A stretch of 64,000 nucleotides of DNA, from the NCBI GenBank assembly GCA_014360645.1, contig JACIXD010000001.1:1-64000 (forward strand), written 5' to 3'. Of this stretch, positions 1 through 8,622 are shown one piece after another (positions within the stretch are counted from its first letter, which is position 1; each line of letters begins with the position of its first letter). The DNA is from Actinomycetota bacterium (GTDB lineage: Bacteria; Actinomycetota; Geothermincolia; Geothermincolales; RBG-13-55-18). A model generated the notes under the pieces. It worked only from the letters and a program-made list of their open reading frames with translations. It was not told the origin of the DNA and did not search any database. The translations under genes were made by a program, and so were the position numbers.

Positions 1-149
1 AGGCGGTTGAGGAGGTCCCCCAGGTTCATGCCCGTGTCCGCCATCACCCCCTCCAGGGCCTCCCCCTGGATGACCATGAACTTGTCCAGCACGCCGTTGC
101 GCCAGGCGCACTGCATGACCCGAAACACCTCCTGCGGATCGAGCGGCAT
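1..149 (-). CDS. partial protein of unknown function, runs off the left edge
   Basis: The reverse strand reads an open frame from an ATG at 149 to the window edge (about 49 residues, starting MPLDPQEVFRVMQCAWRNG). A strong Shine-Dalgarno (GGAGGTGA) lies about 6 bases upstream of this ATG and itself overlaps an earlier in-frame ATG at 164, so 149 is the better start. It is in the same orientation as etfB-etfA upstream, with a gap of about 330 bases. I do not recognise the family; the visible part contains no cofactor motif. Confidence 0.6.
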   Translation of the reverse strand, partial: MPLDPQEVFRVMQCAWRNGVLDKFMVIQGEALEGVMADTGMNLGDLLNR

Positions 150-483
150 AAACCTCACCTCCATCACTCGGCCGGAACGGAGCCGGCGGTCACCGGCCCG
201 CCCATACCTTATCCGTGAACCCGGTCCTTTCCGGCTTTCGACTCGTCCCCCGTAAAAGAAGCCTTTCCGCCAGGATCTGCCAGGTGCCCGCACGCGCTCG
301 GTCATGAGCCGGCGGTCCCGCATGCTGAAATCTCTACGGCGTTCCTACCCCCGTCCTTCCGGCGGCCGCCGGTCGCCGGTCCCCATCTTTCTTCCGGCCC
401 CGGCCCGGTCCCGAGGTGGACGCGGGGAACGGCCGAGAGCCCGGGGCCCGTTCGTCGCAGCCCCGCCCCTCTTCATCAGGGCC
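150..483. other. intergenic stretch between the partial gene and etfB
   Basis: No convincing coding frame was found; long plus-strand frames here are antisense shadows of etfB extended by GC-rich sequence. It contains a perfect 14-bp palindrome, CCGGCGGCCGCCGG, at 359-372. No clear promoter or terminator was seen. Confidence 0.4.
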
Positions 484-1281
484 TCATATCACCTTGTCCT
501 CACGCAATACCGAGACCAGCTTTCGGCCCGCCTCCTCGGGAGTGTCCGCCTCCACCAGCCGGCACTTTCTCTCGCGCACTGGAGCCTCGAGAGCCACGGT
601 CTCGAGACGGCGGAGCGAGAGGGGATCGATGCCCAGGTCATCCGGTCCCAGGACCGTCTGCGGCAGGGCCTTCGCGGCCTTTATCGCCTGCAGGCTCGGA
701 TAGCGCAGGTCGCCGAGCTCCCCGGATACCGTTACCAGAACGGGCATCGGGGCCTCCACCACCTCGAACCCGTCGGGGAGGACCCGTTCAACCCTCACCC
801 TGCCGTCCCCGACCTCCACCTTCTGGGCCAGGGTGATGGCCGGTATCTCAAGGATACCCGCCAGACCCAGCCCCACCAGGCCCGCGTTGGTGTCCGCCGC
901 CTGCCTGCCGCAGAGGATCAGGTCATACGCCCCGATCCTTTGCACCGCCGCCGCCAGCAGGGAGGCGGTGGAGGACGCGTCCAGGACGGCGGGGTCGAAG
1001 GGGTCGCCCTCCACCAGCAGGGAGGCGTCCGCCCCCGCCGCCACCGCCTTGAGGATCACCGCCCGAGAGAGCGATCTCCCCAGAGAGAGAAGGGTGATGA
1101 ACGCGCCCACGCTTTCCTTGATGCGGATCGCCGCCTCCAGGGCGTTCTCGTCGAAGGGGTTGATCACCGGGGGTATCCCCCTGGGTATCACCCGGCGCTC
1201 CACCCCATCTATCTCGAATGAGGAAGGCGGCCCTTCCGGATCCGGGACCTGCTTTGCACAGACGATGATGTTGAGGCTCAT
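484..1281 (-). CDS. etfB: electron transfer flavoprotein, beta subunit
   Basis: 265 aa, the usual length for EtfB. It begins MSLNIIVCAKQVPDPEG, the classic EtfB N-terminus, and carries the AMP/nucleotide-binding region (around residues 105-135, CGRQAADTNAGLVG) and the ETF-beta signature region near residues 180-205. With EtfA it forms a FAD heterodimer that takes electrons from acyl-CoA or other dehydrogenases and passes them to a quinone oxidoreductase or, in bifurcating types, splits them between ferredoxin and a second acceptor. It starts 10 bases downstream of etfA in the same operon. No dehydrogenase partner is adjacent, so neither the electron donor nor bifurcation can be judged here. 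Confidence 0.93.
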   Translation of the reverse strand: MSLNIIVCAKQVPDPEGPPSSFEIDGVERRVIPRGIPPVINPFDENALEAAIRIKESVGAFITLLSLGRSLSRAVILKAVAAGADASLLVEGDPFDPAVLDASSTASLLAAAVQRIGAYDLILCGRQAADTNAGLVGLGLAGILEIPAITLAQKVEVGDGRVRVERVLPDGFEVVEAPMPVLVTVSGELGDLRYPSLQAIKAAKALPQTVLGPDDLGIDPLSLRRLETVALEAPVRERKCRLVEADTPEEAGRKLVSVLREDKVI

Positions 1282-1291
1282 CCCGCACCCC

Positions 1292-2281
1292 CTATTCCTT
1301 CAGCATCTCCCTGAGGGCGGCGGTGAAGGAGGGCAGGACCTGCTTCCAGTCCCCCACCACGCCGTAATCCGAGACCTTGAATATGTAGGCATCGGGGTCC
1401 TTGTTGATGGCCACGATCTTGCCCGCCTCGCTCATGCCCGAGAGGTGTTGGGTCGATCCGGAGATGGCCACGGCGATATAGAGGTCGGGGGCCACCACCT
1501 TTCCGGTTATCCCCACCTGGCAGGTGGTGGGCGCCCACCCCGCGTCCACGGGAGGGCGCGATGCCCCTACCGCCCCCCCGAGGAGAGATGCCAGCTCCCT
1601 CAACTGCGAGAAACCCTCCTCTCCTCCCATGCCTCTGCCTCCCGAGACCACCACCGGGGCCTCCTCCAGGGGACATTCCCTGTATTCCAGGGTCTCCCGG
1701 CCCGTCACCTCCAGACGTACGGGGTCCGGGAGGTCGACACCCAGGGTCCTTACCTCTCCGGCTTTCTCGGAGGGCGGCGGCGCTTCCCCTACCCGGGCCC
1801 TCACCGTGGCCATGGCCATGGCCGTGGTCACCCTTTGGGTGGCTAGGGCGTTGCCGCCGTAGACGGGACGGGTGAAGAGCACCTCGCCTCCCTCGACCCT
1901 CGCTCCCACGCAATCGGTCACCAGGCCGCAGGAGAGGGAAAAGGCGAGACGGGGAAGGAGATCCTGTCCCAGCGCGGTGTGCCCTGCCAGGAGGACGCGG
2001 GGCGGCGAGGACCGTAACATGCCCAGCATCGCCTGCTGGTAGAGCTCCGGGTGGTAGGCCTTTAGGCGGGGGTGGTGGAGACAGAGCACCTCTTCGGCTC
2101 CGTGGCGGGCCAATTCCCCGCCCGCCTCGCTCGCCTCATCGCCCATGATCACCGCGCTCAATCCGGTTCCTAGGCAGTCCGCCAGCGTGCGCCCCAGCCC
2201 CAGCAGCTCGATGGAGATGGAAGCCGCCTTTCCGTTTTCGACCATCTCCGCGAGAACCAGGATGTTTCCCGATCGCTCCAA
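1292..2281 (-). CDS. etfA: electron transfer flavoprotein, alpha subunit
   Basis: 329 aa, normal for EtfA. The C-terminal FAD-binding domain is clear: [17 protein letters not shown], then the diagnostic [20 protein letters not shown] and the [19 protein letters not shown] segment that ends all EtfA proteins. The N-terminal half is the usual variable Rossmann-like domain. It is the first gene of the etfA-etfB operon, the reverse of the common etfB-etfA order. The ATG at 2281 is preceded by GGAGGCG. It faces the coaX remnant divergently across about 740 bases. The oxidised substrate of the pathway is unknown; the CoA-linked thiolase-fold genes further right are possible clients (inference). Confidence 0.93.
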   Translation of the reverse strand: MERSGNILVLAEMVENGKAASISIELLGLGRTLADCLGTGLSAVIMGDEASEAGGELARHGAEEVLCLHHPRLKAYHPELYQQAMLGMLRSSPPRVLLAGHTALGQDLLPRLAFSLSCGLVTDCVGARVEGGEVLFTRPVYGGNALATQRVTTAMAMATVRARVGEAPPPSEKAGEVRTLGVDLPDPVRLEVTGRETLEYRECPLEEAPVVVSGGRGMGGEEGFSQLRELASLLGGAVGASRPPVDAGWAPTTCQVGITGKVVAPDLYIAVAISGSTQHLSGMSEAGKIVAINKDPDAYIFKVSDYGVVGDWKQVLPSFTAALREMLKE

Positions 2282-3021
2282 TTTGCATCGCCTCCCTGCC
2301 TCATGCCGCCCGTGCCCGCAAAAATGCCGGGGAACGGCGCCGTCCGACGGATATCAAGTGTCGCAGGTCATCCGGTATTCGTGACCCCCAGTGTTTCAGG
2401 TTCCGCTGCACGCCTCGTAAAGGAACCGGCACCTCGCTCATGGACCGGACGTGTGTTCTGGATGCAAGGCCGTTTTTCTGCCGCCCCCCGCTTCCTGTCC
2501 CTCGCCGGCAAGCCCGTCTCGCGGTCCCGAAGCTGCCCGCGCGCCGGCATGAGCGCCGTGGGTAGACGGCCGCCGAAAGCATGAAGCCATACCCCAGGGC
2601 ACCATCCTACGTCCAGAAATATGACTCGCTGTCACATTCTAGCATCGCGCGCCTTGCGCGTCAACGCAAAAACGACAGTATTCCGGTTTTTGTATGGCGA
2701 TGGGGTGCCGCGACGCCGACAGCGTCAAGCCGACTGTATCCGGGGCTCAGTCATGACGACGCTTCCTGCATGGAGCTGCATATGGGATGAGGAGGTCAGG
2801 ACGGGGAATCCGTATCTATGTCCGGGGTGTCTGTTTAAGAGGGGTTGTTTTATCGATGTCGCCGGCAACCAAAGGCCTTCGATAGGGAGCGAATGCATGC
2901 ATGGCCGGCCGCTATCTCTCATGCCCTCGCCTCCCGGTGCAGGTTTACGGTTCCCTCGAACTGGAAAGAACAGGGGTGCCGATCTTGTCATGAGGGTCGA
3001 CCCAAGCGGAGGTGAGGAGAC
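2282..3021. other. 740-base divergent spacer with no recognised gene
   Basis: Frames here are short, of poor composition and on both strands, and none resembles a known protein. It contains the etfA ribosome-binding site at its left edge and GGAGGTGAGGAG just before the coaX remnant at its right edge. Given that coaX is decayed, part of this spacer may be degraded coding sequence, but I could not reconstruct any. Confidence 0.35.
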
Positions 3022-3790
3022 ATGCTGCCGGCCATCGATGTCGGAAACACACACCGTGTTCGGGACTCTCTACGACGACAGGCTCGAACGTCAACGCCAG
3101 CCTGTACCCACAAAGACCGCACGGCGGACGAGATGGCCATCAAGCTCGGCGGTTTCCTGATGATCGAGGACCGTTCACTAAAGGAGGCAGAGGACGTGAT
3201 CGTCTCCTCCGTAGTGCCGGAGATGACCGGCTCCCTGGGGCGCATGGCGAGGGAGATATTGAAGCTGGAGCCCGTGGTTGCGGTCAGCGAGGCCGACACC
3301 GGCATGCCCATCCTCTATGACGACCCCAGGCAGCTGGACCCCGACAGGATAGTCAACGGGGTGACGGCGGTGGAGAAACATGGAAAGCCCCGTATCGTGA
3401 TCGACCTGGGGAACGTGAACACTCTCGGTGGATGCGGACGGCGCCTTCCTGGGGGACGCGATAACCCTGGGACTGCAGAGCACCTCGGAAGCGCTCTTCA
3501 GGGCGGTCGCGCGCCTCATCAGGGTGGAGTTGACCGCTACCCCCAGCGTCATCGGGCGCAACGCCGTCGAGTCCATTCAGTCCGGGCTGGTATACGGCTC
3601 CGCGGGGCGGATCGACAGGCTCACCCAGCTGCTCAAGGAGGAGCTCGGCCCCGGGTGCAAGGTCATCGCCACGGGCGGCCTGGCGGAAACCGTTTCCCGG
3701 TATTGCGGGAGCATCGACGCCATCGACCCCTCTCTGACGCTGTACGGCCTGAGGGTCATCTACGACCGGGTGCGCGGGAAAGGCCGGTGA
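3022..3790 (+). pseudogene. coaX: decayed type III pantothenate kinase (coaX) pseudogene
   Basis: Type III pantothenate kinase phosphorylates pantothenate, the first CoA-biosynthesis step. Here the protein must be read in several frames. The start MLPAIDVGNTH is normal, but two bases are missing from the following (CA)n run, so the expected THTVFGTLYDDR continues in another frame. HKDRTADEMA to DLGNVNTL lies in a third stretch (to about 3425). From about 3426 the frame shifts again and reads VDADGAFLGDAITLGLQS through IGRNAVESIQSGLVYG, KVIATGGLA and LTLYGLRVIYDRV. The usual DFGTATT motif is also changed to DLGNVNT. The strong Shine-Dalgarno is intact. At least two frameshifts plus a damaged motif argue for real decay rather than one assembly error. 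Confidence 0.85.
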
Positions 3791-3925
3791 ACAGGCGGCG
3801 GCAACGGGCTCGGCATGACGTTAGTCATTGAGGCTTATGGCAATAATATGGTTGATGTCCTCTCGTGGAAGCGAGGCAAGTAGGCCCCGGAAGGAAAGAC
3901 GTAGGCGGCTGAAAGGAGGTAAGCG

Positions 3926-4438
3926 ATGCTTTCGGAGAAGATGCAGGAGGCGCTCAACGACCAGATGAAGTGGGAGTTCTACTCGGAGTTCCTCTACCTG
4001 GCCATGGCGGGATATTTCAAGTCCAGGAGCCTGGACGGCTTCGCCAACTGGATGATGGTCCAGACCCAGGAGGAGCACGCCCACGCGGTGATGTTCTTCG
4101 ACTATATCGCCGAGGCGGGCGGCAGGCCCGAGGTCCGCGCCTTCGACCAGATGGAGAACGAATACGCTTCGGTGACCGACGTCTTCCGCAAGACGGTGGA
4201 GCACGAGAAGCTGGTGACCAGGCGCATCAACGACCTCATGGCCCTAGCCCTGGAGGAGAAGGACTACGCCACCGCCAAGTTCCTGGACTGGTTCGTGAAG
4301 GAGCAAGTGGAGGAGGTGGCCTCCCCCCAGAAGATCCTGGACCAGCTGGAGATGACGCAGGAGAGCGGCAACGCCCTGATGATGCTAGACCGCGAGCTGG
4401 CCCAGCGGGTCTTCAACCCGCCGGTTCCCGCCGAGTGA
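3926..4438 (+). CDS. ftnA: non-heme bacterial ferritin
   Basis: 170 aa four-helix ferritin, which oxidises Fe(II) at a di-iron centre and stores the iron in a 24-subunit shell. Ferroxidase ligands are visible in the usual places: Glu in EFYSEFLYLAMAGYF (helix A), the Glu-His pair in QEEHAHAVMFFDYI (helix B), Glu in the NEYASVTDVF segment (helix C) and FVKEQVEEV (helix D). The start at 3926 follows AAGGAGG with good spacing. The final seven codons and stop fall inside a 37-bp direct repeat (4411-4447 and 4484-4520), and a strong terminator follows. It appears monocistronic. Confidence 0.93.
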   Translation: MLSEKMQEALNDQMKWEFYSEFLYLAMAGYFKSRSLDGFANWMMVQTQEEHAHAVMFFDYIAEAGGRPEVRAFDQMENEYASVTDVFRKTVEHEKLVTRRINDLMALALEEKDYATAKFLDWFVKEQVEEVASPQKILDQLEMTQESGNALMMLDRELAQRVFNPPVPAE

Positions 4439-4520
4439 ACCGTGCGCTAGGGACTCGCGCTGCAAACCGAAAAAATGCCCCAACTTCAACCCGCCGGTTC
4501 CCGCCGAGTGAACCGTGCGC
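4411..4520. repeat. 37-bp exact direct repeat with 36-bp spacer at the ferritin 3' end
   Basis: Positions 4411-4447 and 4484-4520 are identical (37/37). The first copy is the end of the ferritin coding sequence with its stop codon; the second lies in the 3' untranslated region. The 36 bases between are unique. The geometry resembles the repeat downstream of the RuBisCO-like gene (45927-46038), but the repeat sequences differ. Confidence 0.9.
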
Positions 4521-4525
4521 GGTTG

Positions 4526-4557
4526 GGGGCGGGGCCGCATCGTGCCCCGCCCCTTTT
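4526..4557 (+). terminator. intrinsic terminator after ferritin
   Basis: A perfect 10-bp stem, GGGGCGGGGC (4526-4535) with GCCCCGCCCC (4544-4553), has an 8-base loop and is followed by TTTT. It lies just past the second copy of the 37-bp repeat. Confidence 0.85.
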
Positions 4558-5015
4558 GGCGCGGGGAGGATGCCCTTTTGCAAAACCCAATCTCTGAGCT
4601 TCCTTTTCGTTCTTTTCAGCACGCGGGGGATGCCCGGCGGGCATGGGAGGTTAAGGGATGCCGCAAATCACGTCCGACGTTGCGGGTTGAGGAGGATCGC
4701 GGGCCTGAGAGGACTCCTCCTGGTCTTCGAGGGGCGTCCCACGATAGCGATAGCGGGCATGGCGCGGTCTCACGGTCGGCCTGGACCCGCAGGAGCGCCC
4801 TCCATCGCCCGGGCTGTGCGGCCGGGAACAGGGGTCGGGAGGGAAGATAAAAGTCTTTCTGGCAGTAAAGGCGCGGGGCTGCTATAAATATGATCAGGAT
4901 ATTATGAAGGCGGCTGCCGGATCGGGGCGCCGGAGATGCAGACATCCGGTGGATGGCCTGTATGTGAGGTTCCCATAATATCCCAGGAGATGGAAGAACC
5001 AGGATTCGAGGCCTG
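4558..5015. other. intergenic stretch upstream of the radical SAM gene
   Basis: About 460 bases with no supported gene. The last 130 bases are AT-richer (TATAAATATG near 4885, CATAATATCC near 4975) and probably hold the promoter of the radical SAM gene, but no canonical -35/-10 pair is obvious. Confidence 0.35.
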
Positions 5016-6560
5016 ATGAAAGTACTCTTCGTCCACTCGGAACAGGATCCCTATTCTCACGACAAGCCCCTCGAGATACTGGAAAGGGTCCAGTTCGGCA
5101 TCTCCTACATATCGGCCCTCCTCAAAAGCGAGGGGCACGCAACGCGCCTGGTCGTGCTGTGCGGAGAGACCGTTCCCCGCATCCTGGAGGAGGTGGAGGA
5201 TTTCGACCCCGGTCTGGTGTGTTTCACCAGCGTGTATACGGAACTCGGCACCATGTCCAGGGCGGCCGCGCTGGTGAAAAGGCACCGCCCCGAGGTCTTC
5301 ACCCTCCTGGGAGGGCCCCATGCCACGCTGCGGCCGGACGAATGCCTGGCGGAAGGGGTCTTCGACGCCGTCTGCGTGGGCGAGGGAGAATACCCGACCC
5401 TCGAGCTGGTGGAGCAGTTGGAGGCCGGCCGCTTCCCCTCGCGCATCGCGAACCTCATCATCAGGCGGCCGGACGGGAGCGTGGAGAGGAACGCCGCGCG
5501 CCCCTTCCTGGAGGACCTCGACGCGCTTCCCTTCCCCGACCGGGAGATGTGGATGCCCTGGGTGGCGAACCCCACCTCGAGGCCCAGCATCCTCGTGGGC
5601 AGGGGTTGCCCCTTCAACTGCACCTACTGCTGCAACCACGCGCTGCGCAAGGCCGCGCCTGGAAAGTACGTCCGCCTGCGCAGTCCCGAGAACATCGCCA
5701 GGGAACTGGTGGAGCTCAAGGCATACGAGCCCACCTTCGCCGAGGCCTATCTCGAGGTGGAGACCCTGGGCGTCGACCTTGAATGGGCGGCGGGCCTGTG
5801 CTCGGAGCTCAAGAGGGCCAACGCAGGGTTCGCGGTGCCGGTCTCCTTCGGGGCCAACCTACGCGTCACCCCCAACGCCGACTACGAGGAGCTCTTCGCC
5901 ATGCTCGCGGAGGCCAATTTCCGTTTCGTCAACATCGGCCTGGAGTCGGGGAGCGAGCGCGTCCGCCGCGAGGTCCTCAACCGGCGCTATTCCAACCGCG
6001 ACATCGTCAACGCGGTGGAGGCGGCCCGCCGCCACGGCATGCAGGTGGGCATATACAACCTCATCGGCCTCCCCGGGGAGACGCCGCGCGACTTTCGCGA
6101 GACGGTGGAGGTGAATCGCATCTGCCAGCCGGACTGGTTCCTGCTCTCGGTCTTCTTCCCCTACCCGGGCACGGAGCTCTACGAGAGGTGCGAGAAGCTG
6201 GGGCTGCTGGAAAAGCCGGCGGATCCGTACATGGAGCGCAGGAGGCCGGTGCTGGAACTGCCGGGCTTCAGCAAGGGGCAGGTGAAGCGGAGGCGCGACT
6301 GGTTCCCGCTGCTGGTCTACCGGGGACGCCGTCCGCTCAAGGAGCTGTTGTGGCTGGTGGCCATGGCCAAGATATATTCCAACCACCGTCTTGCGGATAT
6401 GCACCGGCGGTTGATGGAGAGGTACCATGCACGGAGAGGGCGGGATTTCAGCTCCTCCCCAGAGATGGCCTTCTACGGCGTTCGCGACGTGGAGGTAGAC
6501 GGGGGCACGGAGCTGGCTGAGGCCGGGCTCGTCTCCGGCGGAGAGGGAGGGTCCGCGTGA
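5016..6560 (+). CDS. B12-binding-domain radical SAM protein
   Basis: 514 aa. The N-terminal third is a cobalamin-binding Rossmann-like domain (LLGGPHATLRPDE at about residues 97-109; VGEGEYPTLELVE follows). The radical SAM core begins near residue 195 with RGCPFNCTYCCNH, whose CxxxCxxC cysteines bind the [4Fe-4S] cluster that cleaves S-adenosylmethionine. Later core motifs include NIGLESGSERV and GLPGETPRDF. This is the layout of class B radical SAM methylases and related enzymes. The C-terminal 120 residues are basic and unassigned. The neighbouring genes do not reveal a substrate, and no hopanoid or bacteriochlorophyll genes are in view. It is probably transcribed alone or with the small gene at 6710. 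Confidence 0.85.
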   Translation: MKVLFVHSEQDPYSHDKPLEILERVQFGISYISALLKSEGHATRLVVLCGETVPRILEEVEDFDPGLVCFTSVYTELGTMSRAAALVKRHRPEVFTLLGGPHATLRPDECLAEGVFDAVCVGEGEYPTLELVEQLEAGRFPSRIANLIIRRPDGSVERNAARPFLEDLDALPFPDREMWMPWVANPTSRPSILVGRGCPFNCTYCCNHALRKAAPGKYVRLRSPENIARELVELKAYEPTFAEAYLEVETLGVDLEWAAGLCSELKRANAGFAVPVSFGANLRVTPNADYEELFAMLAEANFRFVNIGLESGSERVRREVLNRRYSNRDIVNAVEAARRHGMQVGIYNLIGLPGETPRDFRETVEVNRICQPDWFLLSVFFPYPGTELYERCEKLGLLEKPADPYMERRRPVLELPGFSKGQVKRRRDWFPLLVYRGRRPLKELLWLVAMAKIYSNHRLADMHRRLMERYHARRGRDFSSSPEMAFYGVRDVEVDGGTELAEAGLVSGGEGGSA

Positions 6561-6709
6561 GGGGCGCCGGCCTGGTCCCAAAGGGCACGTCGACCGGAGG
6601 GGGTCCCGCGCGGCCGGATGCCGCGGCGCCATTCACTCCCATTAAGGCCGCGCGCGGTTTCTCGGCCTCCTCCGCCCGCTGGGTCTCCGGATCGAGGGTG
6701 GGGTGAGAC

Positions 6710-7039
6710 ATGGCCGAGCATGTCCACCAGCCCCTGGAGGAGGAGATAAGGAGCATCGCCGGATATTATATGGTGCTCGAGGAAGGCGTGTTAGAATACA
6801 GGGACCGCCGGATACTTTATCTGGTGCAGATGGCTGCGATCGAGACATCCTGCTGCGGAAGGGGAGGGATGGGATTCATCTACGTGCCGGGATACGTCAC
6901 CGCCTTGAAGGCGAGGCGAAACCGGGACGGGCTCTGGGTCTCGGACGTGGAGAGAGTGGAGGGAGAGGAAGACCGCAGGGAGATAACCAGGCTTCTCAGG
7001 GCAAGGCATCCGGGATTCAACCAGGTCAATTTCGCCTGA
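6710..7039 (+). CDS. small protein of unknown function with a Cys-Cys motif
   Basis: 109 aa, starting MAEHVHQPLEEEIRSIAGYY. It has a compact, well-ordered composition, a central ETSCCGRGGMGF segment that could bind metal or a cofactor, and no membrane segment or signal peptide. It sits 121 bases upstream of the HMG-CoA-synthase-like gene on the same strand and may belong to that operon. Coding potential is supported by the frame being clean over its length in a region where the other frames give basic, low-complexity shadows. I do not recognise a family. Confidence 0.65.
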   Translation: MAEHVHQPLEEEIRSIAGYYMVLEEGVLEYRDRRILYLVQMAAIETSCCGRGGMGFIYVPGYVTALKARRNRDGLWVSDVERVEGEEDRREITRLLRARHPGFNQVNFA

Positions 7040-7160
7040 TCCCCCGGGGAGGTGCAAGTCCAAGAGGCCGGGATGCTTCCATAGATCACTTGATGGGCTC
7101 CGAGGCAAGACGGAAGGATCGGTGTATCCGGAAAAAGTCCGAGGGAAGGGAGGAAAGGAC

Positions 7161-8621
7161 ATGGTAGGTATCACCTCGTTCGGCGGATACGTGCCTCGCT
7201 ACCGCCTGAACCGCATGATCGTCTTCGGCAGCATGGGTTGGTTGAACCCGGTGATCATCACCAACGCCAGGGGCGAGAAAGCGGTGGCCAATTTCGACGA
7301 GGACGCCATCACCATGGCGGTGGCGGCGGGCATGGATTGCCTGAGAGGGATCGACCGCTCCGGCATCGACGCGGTGTATTTCGCCTCCACCACCGCCCCT
7401 TACAGGGAGAGGCAGAACGCCAACATCGTGGCCGGGGCCTTGGGGGCGGGCGAGCAGATCCGCACCGCGGACTTCTCGGCCTCGCTTAAGGCGGGCACCA
7501 CGGCGCTGCTCTCGGCCCTGGAGTTCGCGGCGGCGAACCCCGGGAGCAGGGCGGTGGTATGCGCCGCCGACTGCCGGCTGGGCAAGATGGCCTCCACCCA
7601 GGAGATGGTCTTCGGGGACGGGGGCGGCGCCGTGGCGGTGGGCGACGACGACGTCATCGCCGAGTACAAGGGCTGCTATTCGGTGTCCTACGATTTCGTG
7701 GACCACCTGCGGGGAGCCAACACCAAATACGACCGCATGTGGGAGGAGCGCTGGATTCGCGACCTCGGCTACCAGAGCTTCATCCCCGAGGCGGTCAACG
7801 GGCTGTGCGCCAAGTACGGCCTGAGCCCCACCGACTTCGACAAGGTCGTCTACCCGTGCTACTACGGCGGCGCGCGTAAGAAGATCAATACCATGTTCGG
7901 GGAGGACCCCTCGAAGGTTCAGGACGACATGCTGGCCACGGTGGGAGACACCGGCACCGCCCATCCCCTGCTCATGCTGGCGGCGGCCCTGGAGACCGCG
8001 CAGCCGGGACAGAAGATACTGCTGGTATCCTTCGGGAGCGGCTGCGACGCCATGTGGTTCGAGGTCACCGAGGCCATCGCCAAGATGCAGGACGGACGCG
8101 GCGTCTCGCGCTGGCTGGCCCGCCGCGCCGACCTCGACAACTACCAGAAGTACCTGGTGTGGAGGGGCATGGCGCCTCCGGAGCTGGGCCTGAGGGGCGA
8201 GGTGGACAAGGAGACCCGCTGGTCGCTGGTGTGGAGAGACCGCAAGTCCATCCTCGGCCTGTGGGGAGGGAAGTGCAAGGCCTGCGGCACCCAGCAGTGG
8301 CCAGCAAAGCGCATGTGTGTGAACCCGGACTGCGGGGCCATCGACCAGTTCGAGCCCGTCTACCTCGCCGACAAGGGCGGCACCATCTTCTCCTATACCG
8401 GGGACATGCTGGCCGCCTCCCTCAACCCGCCGGCGGTGTACGGGACCGTCTCCTTCAACGGCGGCGGACGCACGGTGCTCGACTTCACCGACTGCACGGT
8501 GGAAGACCTGGCGGTGGGCAACCCGGTGGATTTCAGCTTCCGCATCAAGTTCTACGATCCCAAGCGGGACATCACCAACTACTTCTGGAAGGCGATACCC
8601 GCGGTCGAGGAGGTGAAGTGA
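7161..8621 (+). CDS. HMG-CoA-synthase-like protein fused to a DUF35 Zn-ribbon/OB-fold domain
   Basis: 486 aa from the ATG at 7161, chosen because GGGAGGAAAGG precedes it; an in-frame start at 7122 lacks a good site. Residues 1-330 have the thiolase-fold layout of archaeal HMG-CoA synthases (ITSFGGYVPRYRL at the N-terminus, FGDGGGAVAVGDDDVIAEYKG near 155). The position of the acyl-accepting Cys reads SASLKAGT (Leu109), and the usual catalytic His after VV reads Tyr-Pro (VVYPCYYGG). Residues about 365-486 are a DUF35 domain: a zinc ribbon (CKACG, then CVNPDC) and an OB-fold. The downstream thiolase starts one base after the stop, so the two are translationally linked. The missing residues argue against standard HMG-CoA synthesis. 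Confidence 0.85.
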   Translation: MVGITSFGGYVPRYRLNRMIVFGSMGWLNPVIITNARGEKAVANFDEDAITMAVAAGMDCLRGIDRSGIDAVYFASTTAPYRERQNANIVAGALGAGEQIRTADFSASLKAGTTALLSALEFAAANPGSRAVVCAADCRLGKMASTQEMVFGDGGGAVAVGDDDVIAEYKGCYSVSYDFVDHLRGANTKYDRMWEERWIRDLGYQSFIPEAVNGLCAKYGLSPTDFDKVVYPCYYGGARKKINTMFGEDPSKVQDDMLATVGDTGTAHPLLMLAAALETAQPGQKILLVSFGSGCDAMWFEVTEAIAKMQDGRGVSRWLARRADLDNYQKYLVWRGMAPPELGLRGEVDKETRWSLVWRDRKSILGLWGGKCKACGTQQWPAKRMCVNPDCGAIDQFEPVYLADKGGTIFSYTGDMLAASLNPPAVYGTVSFNGGGRTVLDFTDCTVEDLAVGNPVDFSFRIKFYDPKRDITNYFWKAIPAVEEVK

Positions 8622-8622
8622 G

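Noticed and set aside
304-1221. 305-codon plus-strand frame over etfB
   Set aside because: Antisense shadow of etfB; the translation is Arg/Gly/His-rich and lacks motifs.
484-2281. Bifurcating electron-transfer flavoprotein
   Set aside because: No FixCX, butyryl-CoA or caffeyl-CoA dehydrogenase partner is adjacent, and I could not verify a second-flavin signature by eye.
4411-4520. Minimal CRISPR array (two repeats of 37 bp, one spacer of 36 bp)
   Set aside because: One repeat is ferritin coding sequence, there are only two copies, the similar-looking unit at 45927 has a different repeat, and no cas gene is present.
7161-8621. Bona fide HMG-CoA synthase of the mevalonate pathway
   Set aside because: The catalytic Cys and His positions are Leu and Tyr, and no other mevalonate gene is in the window.
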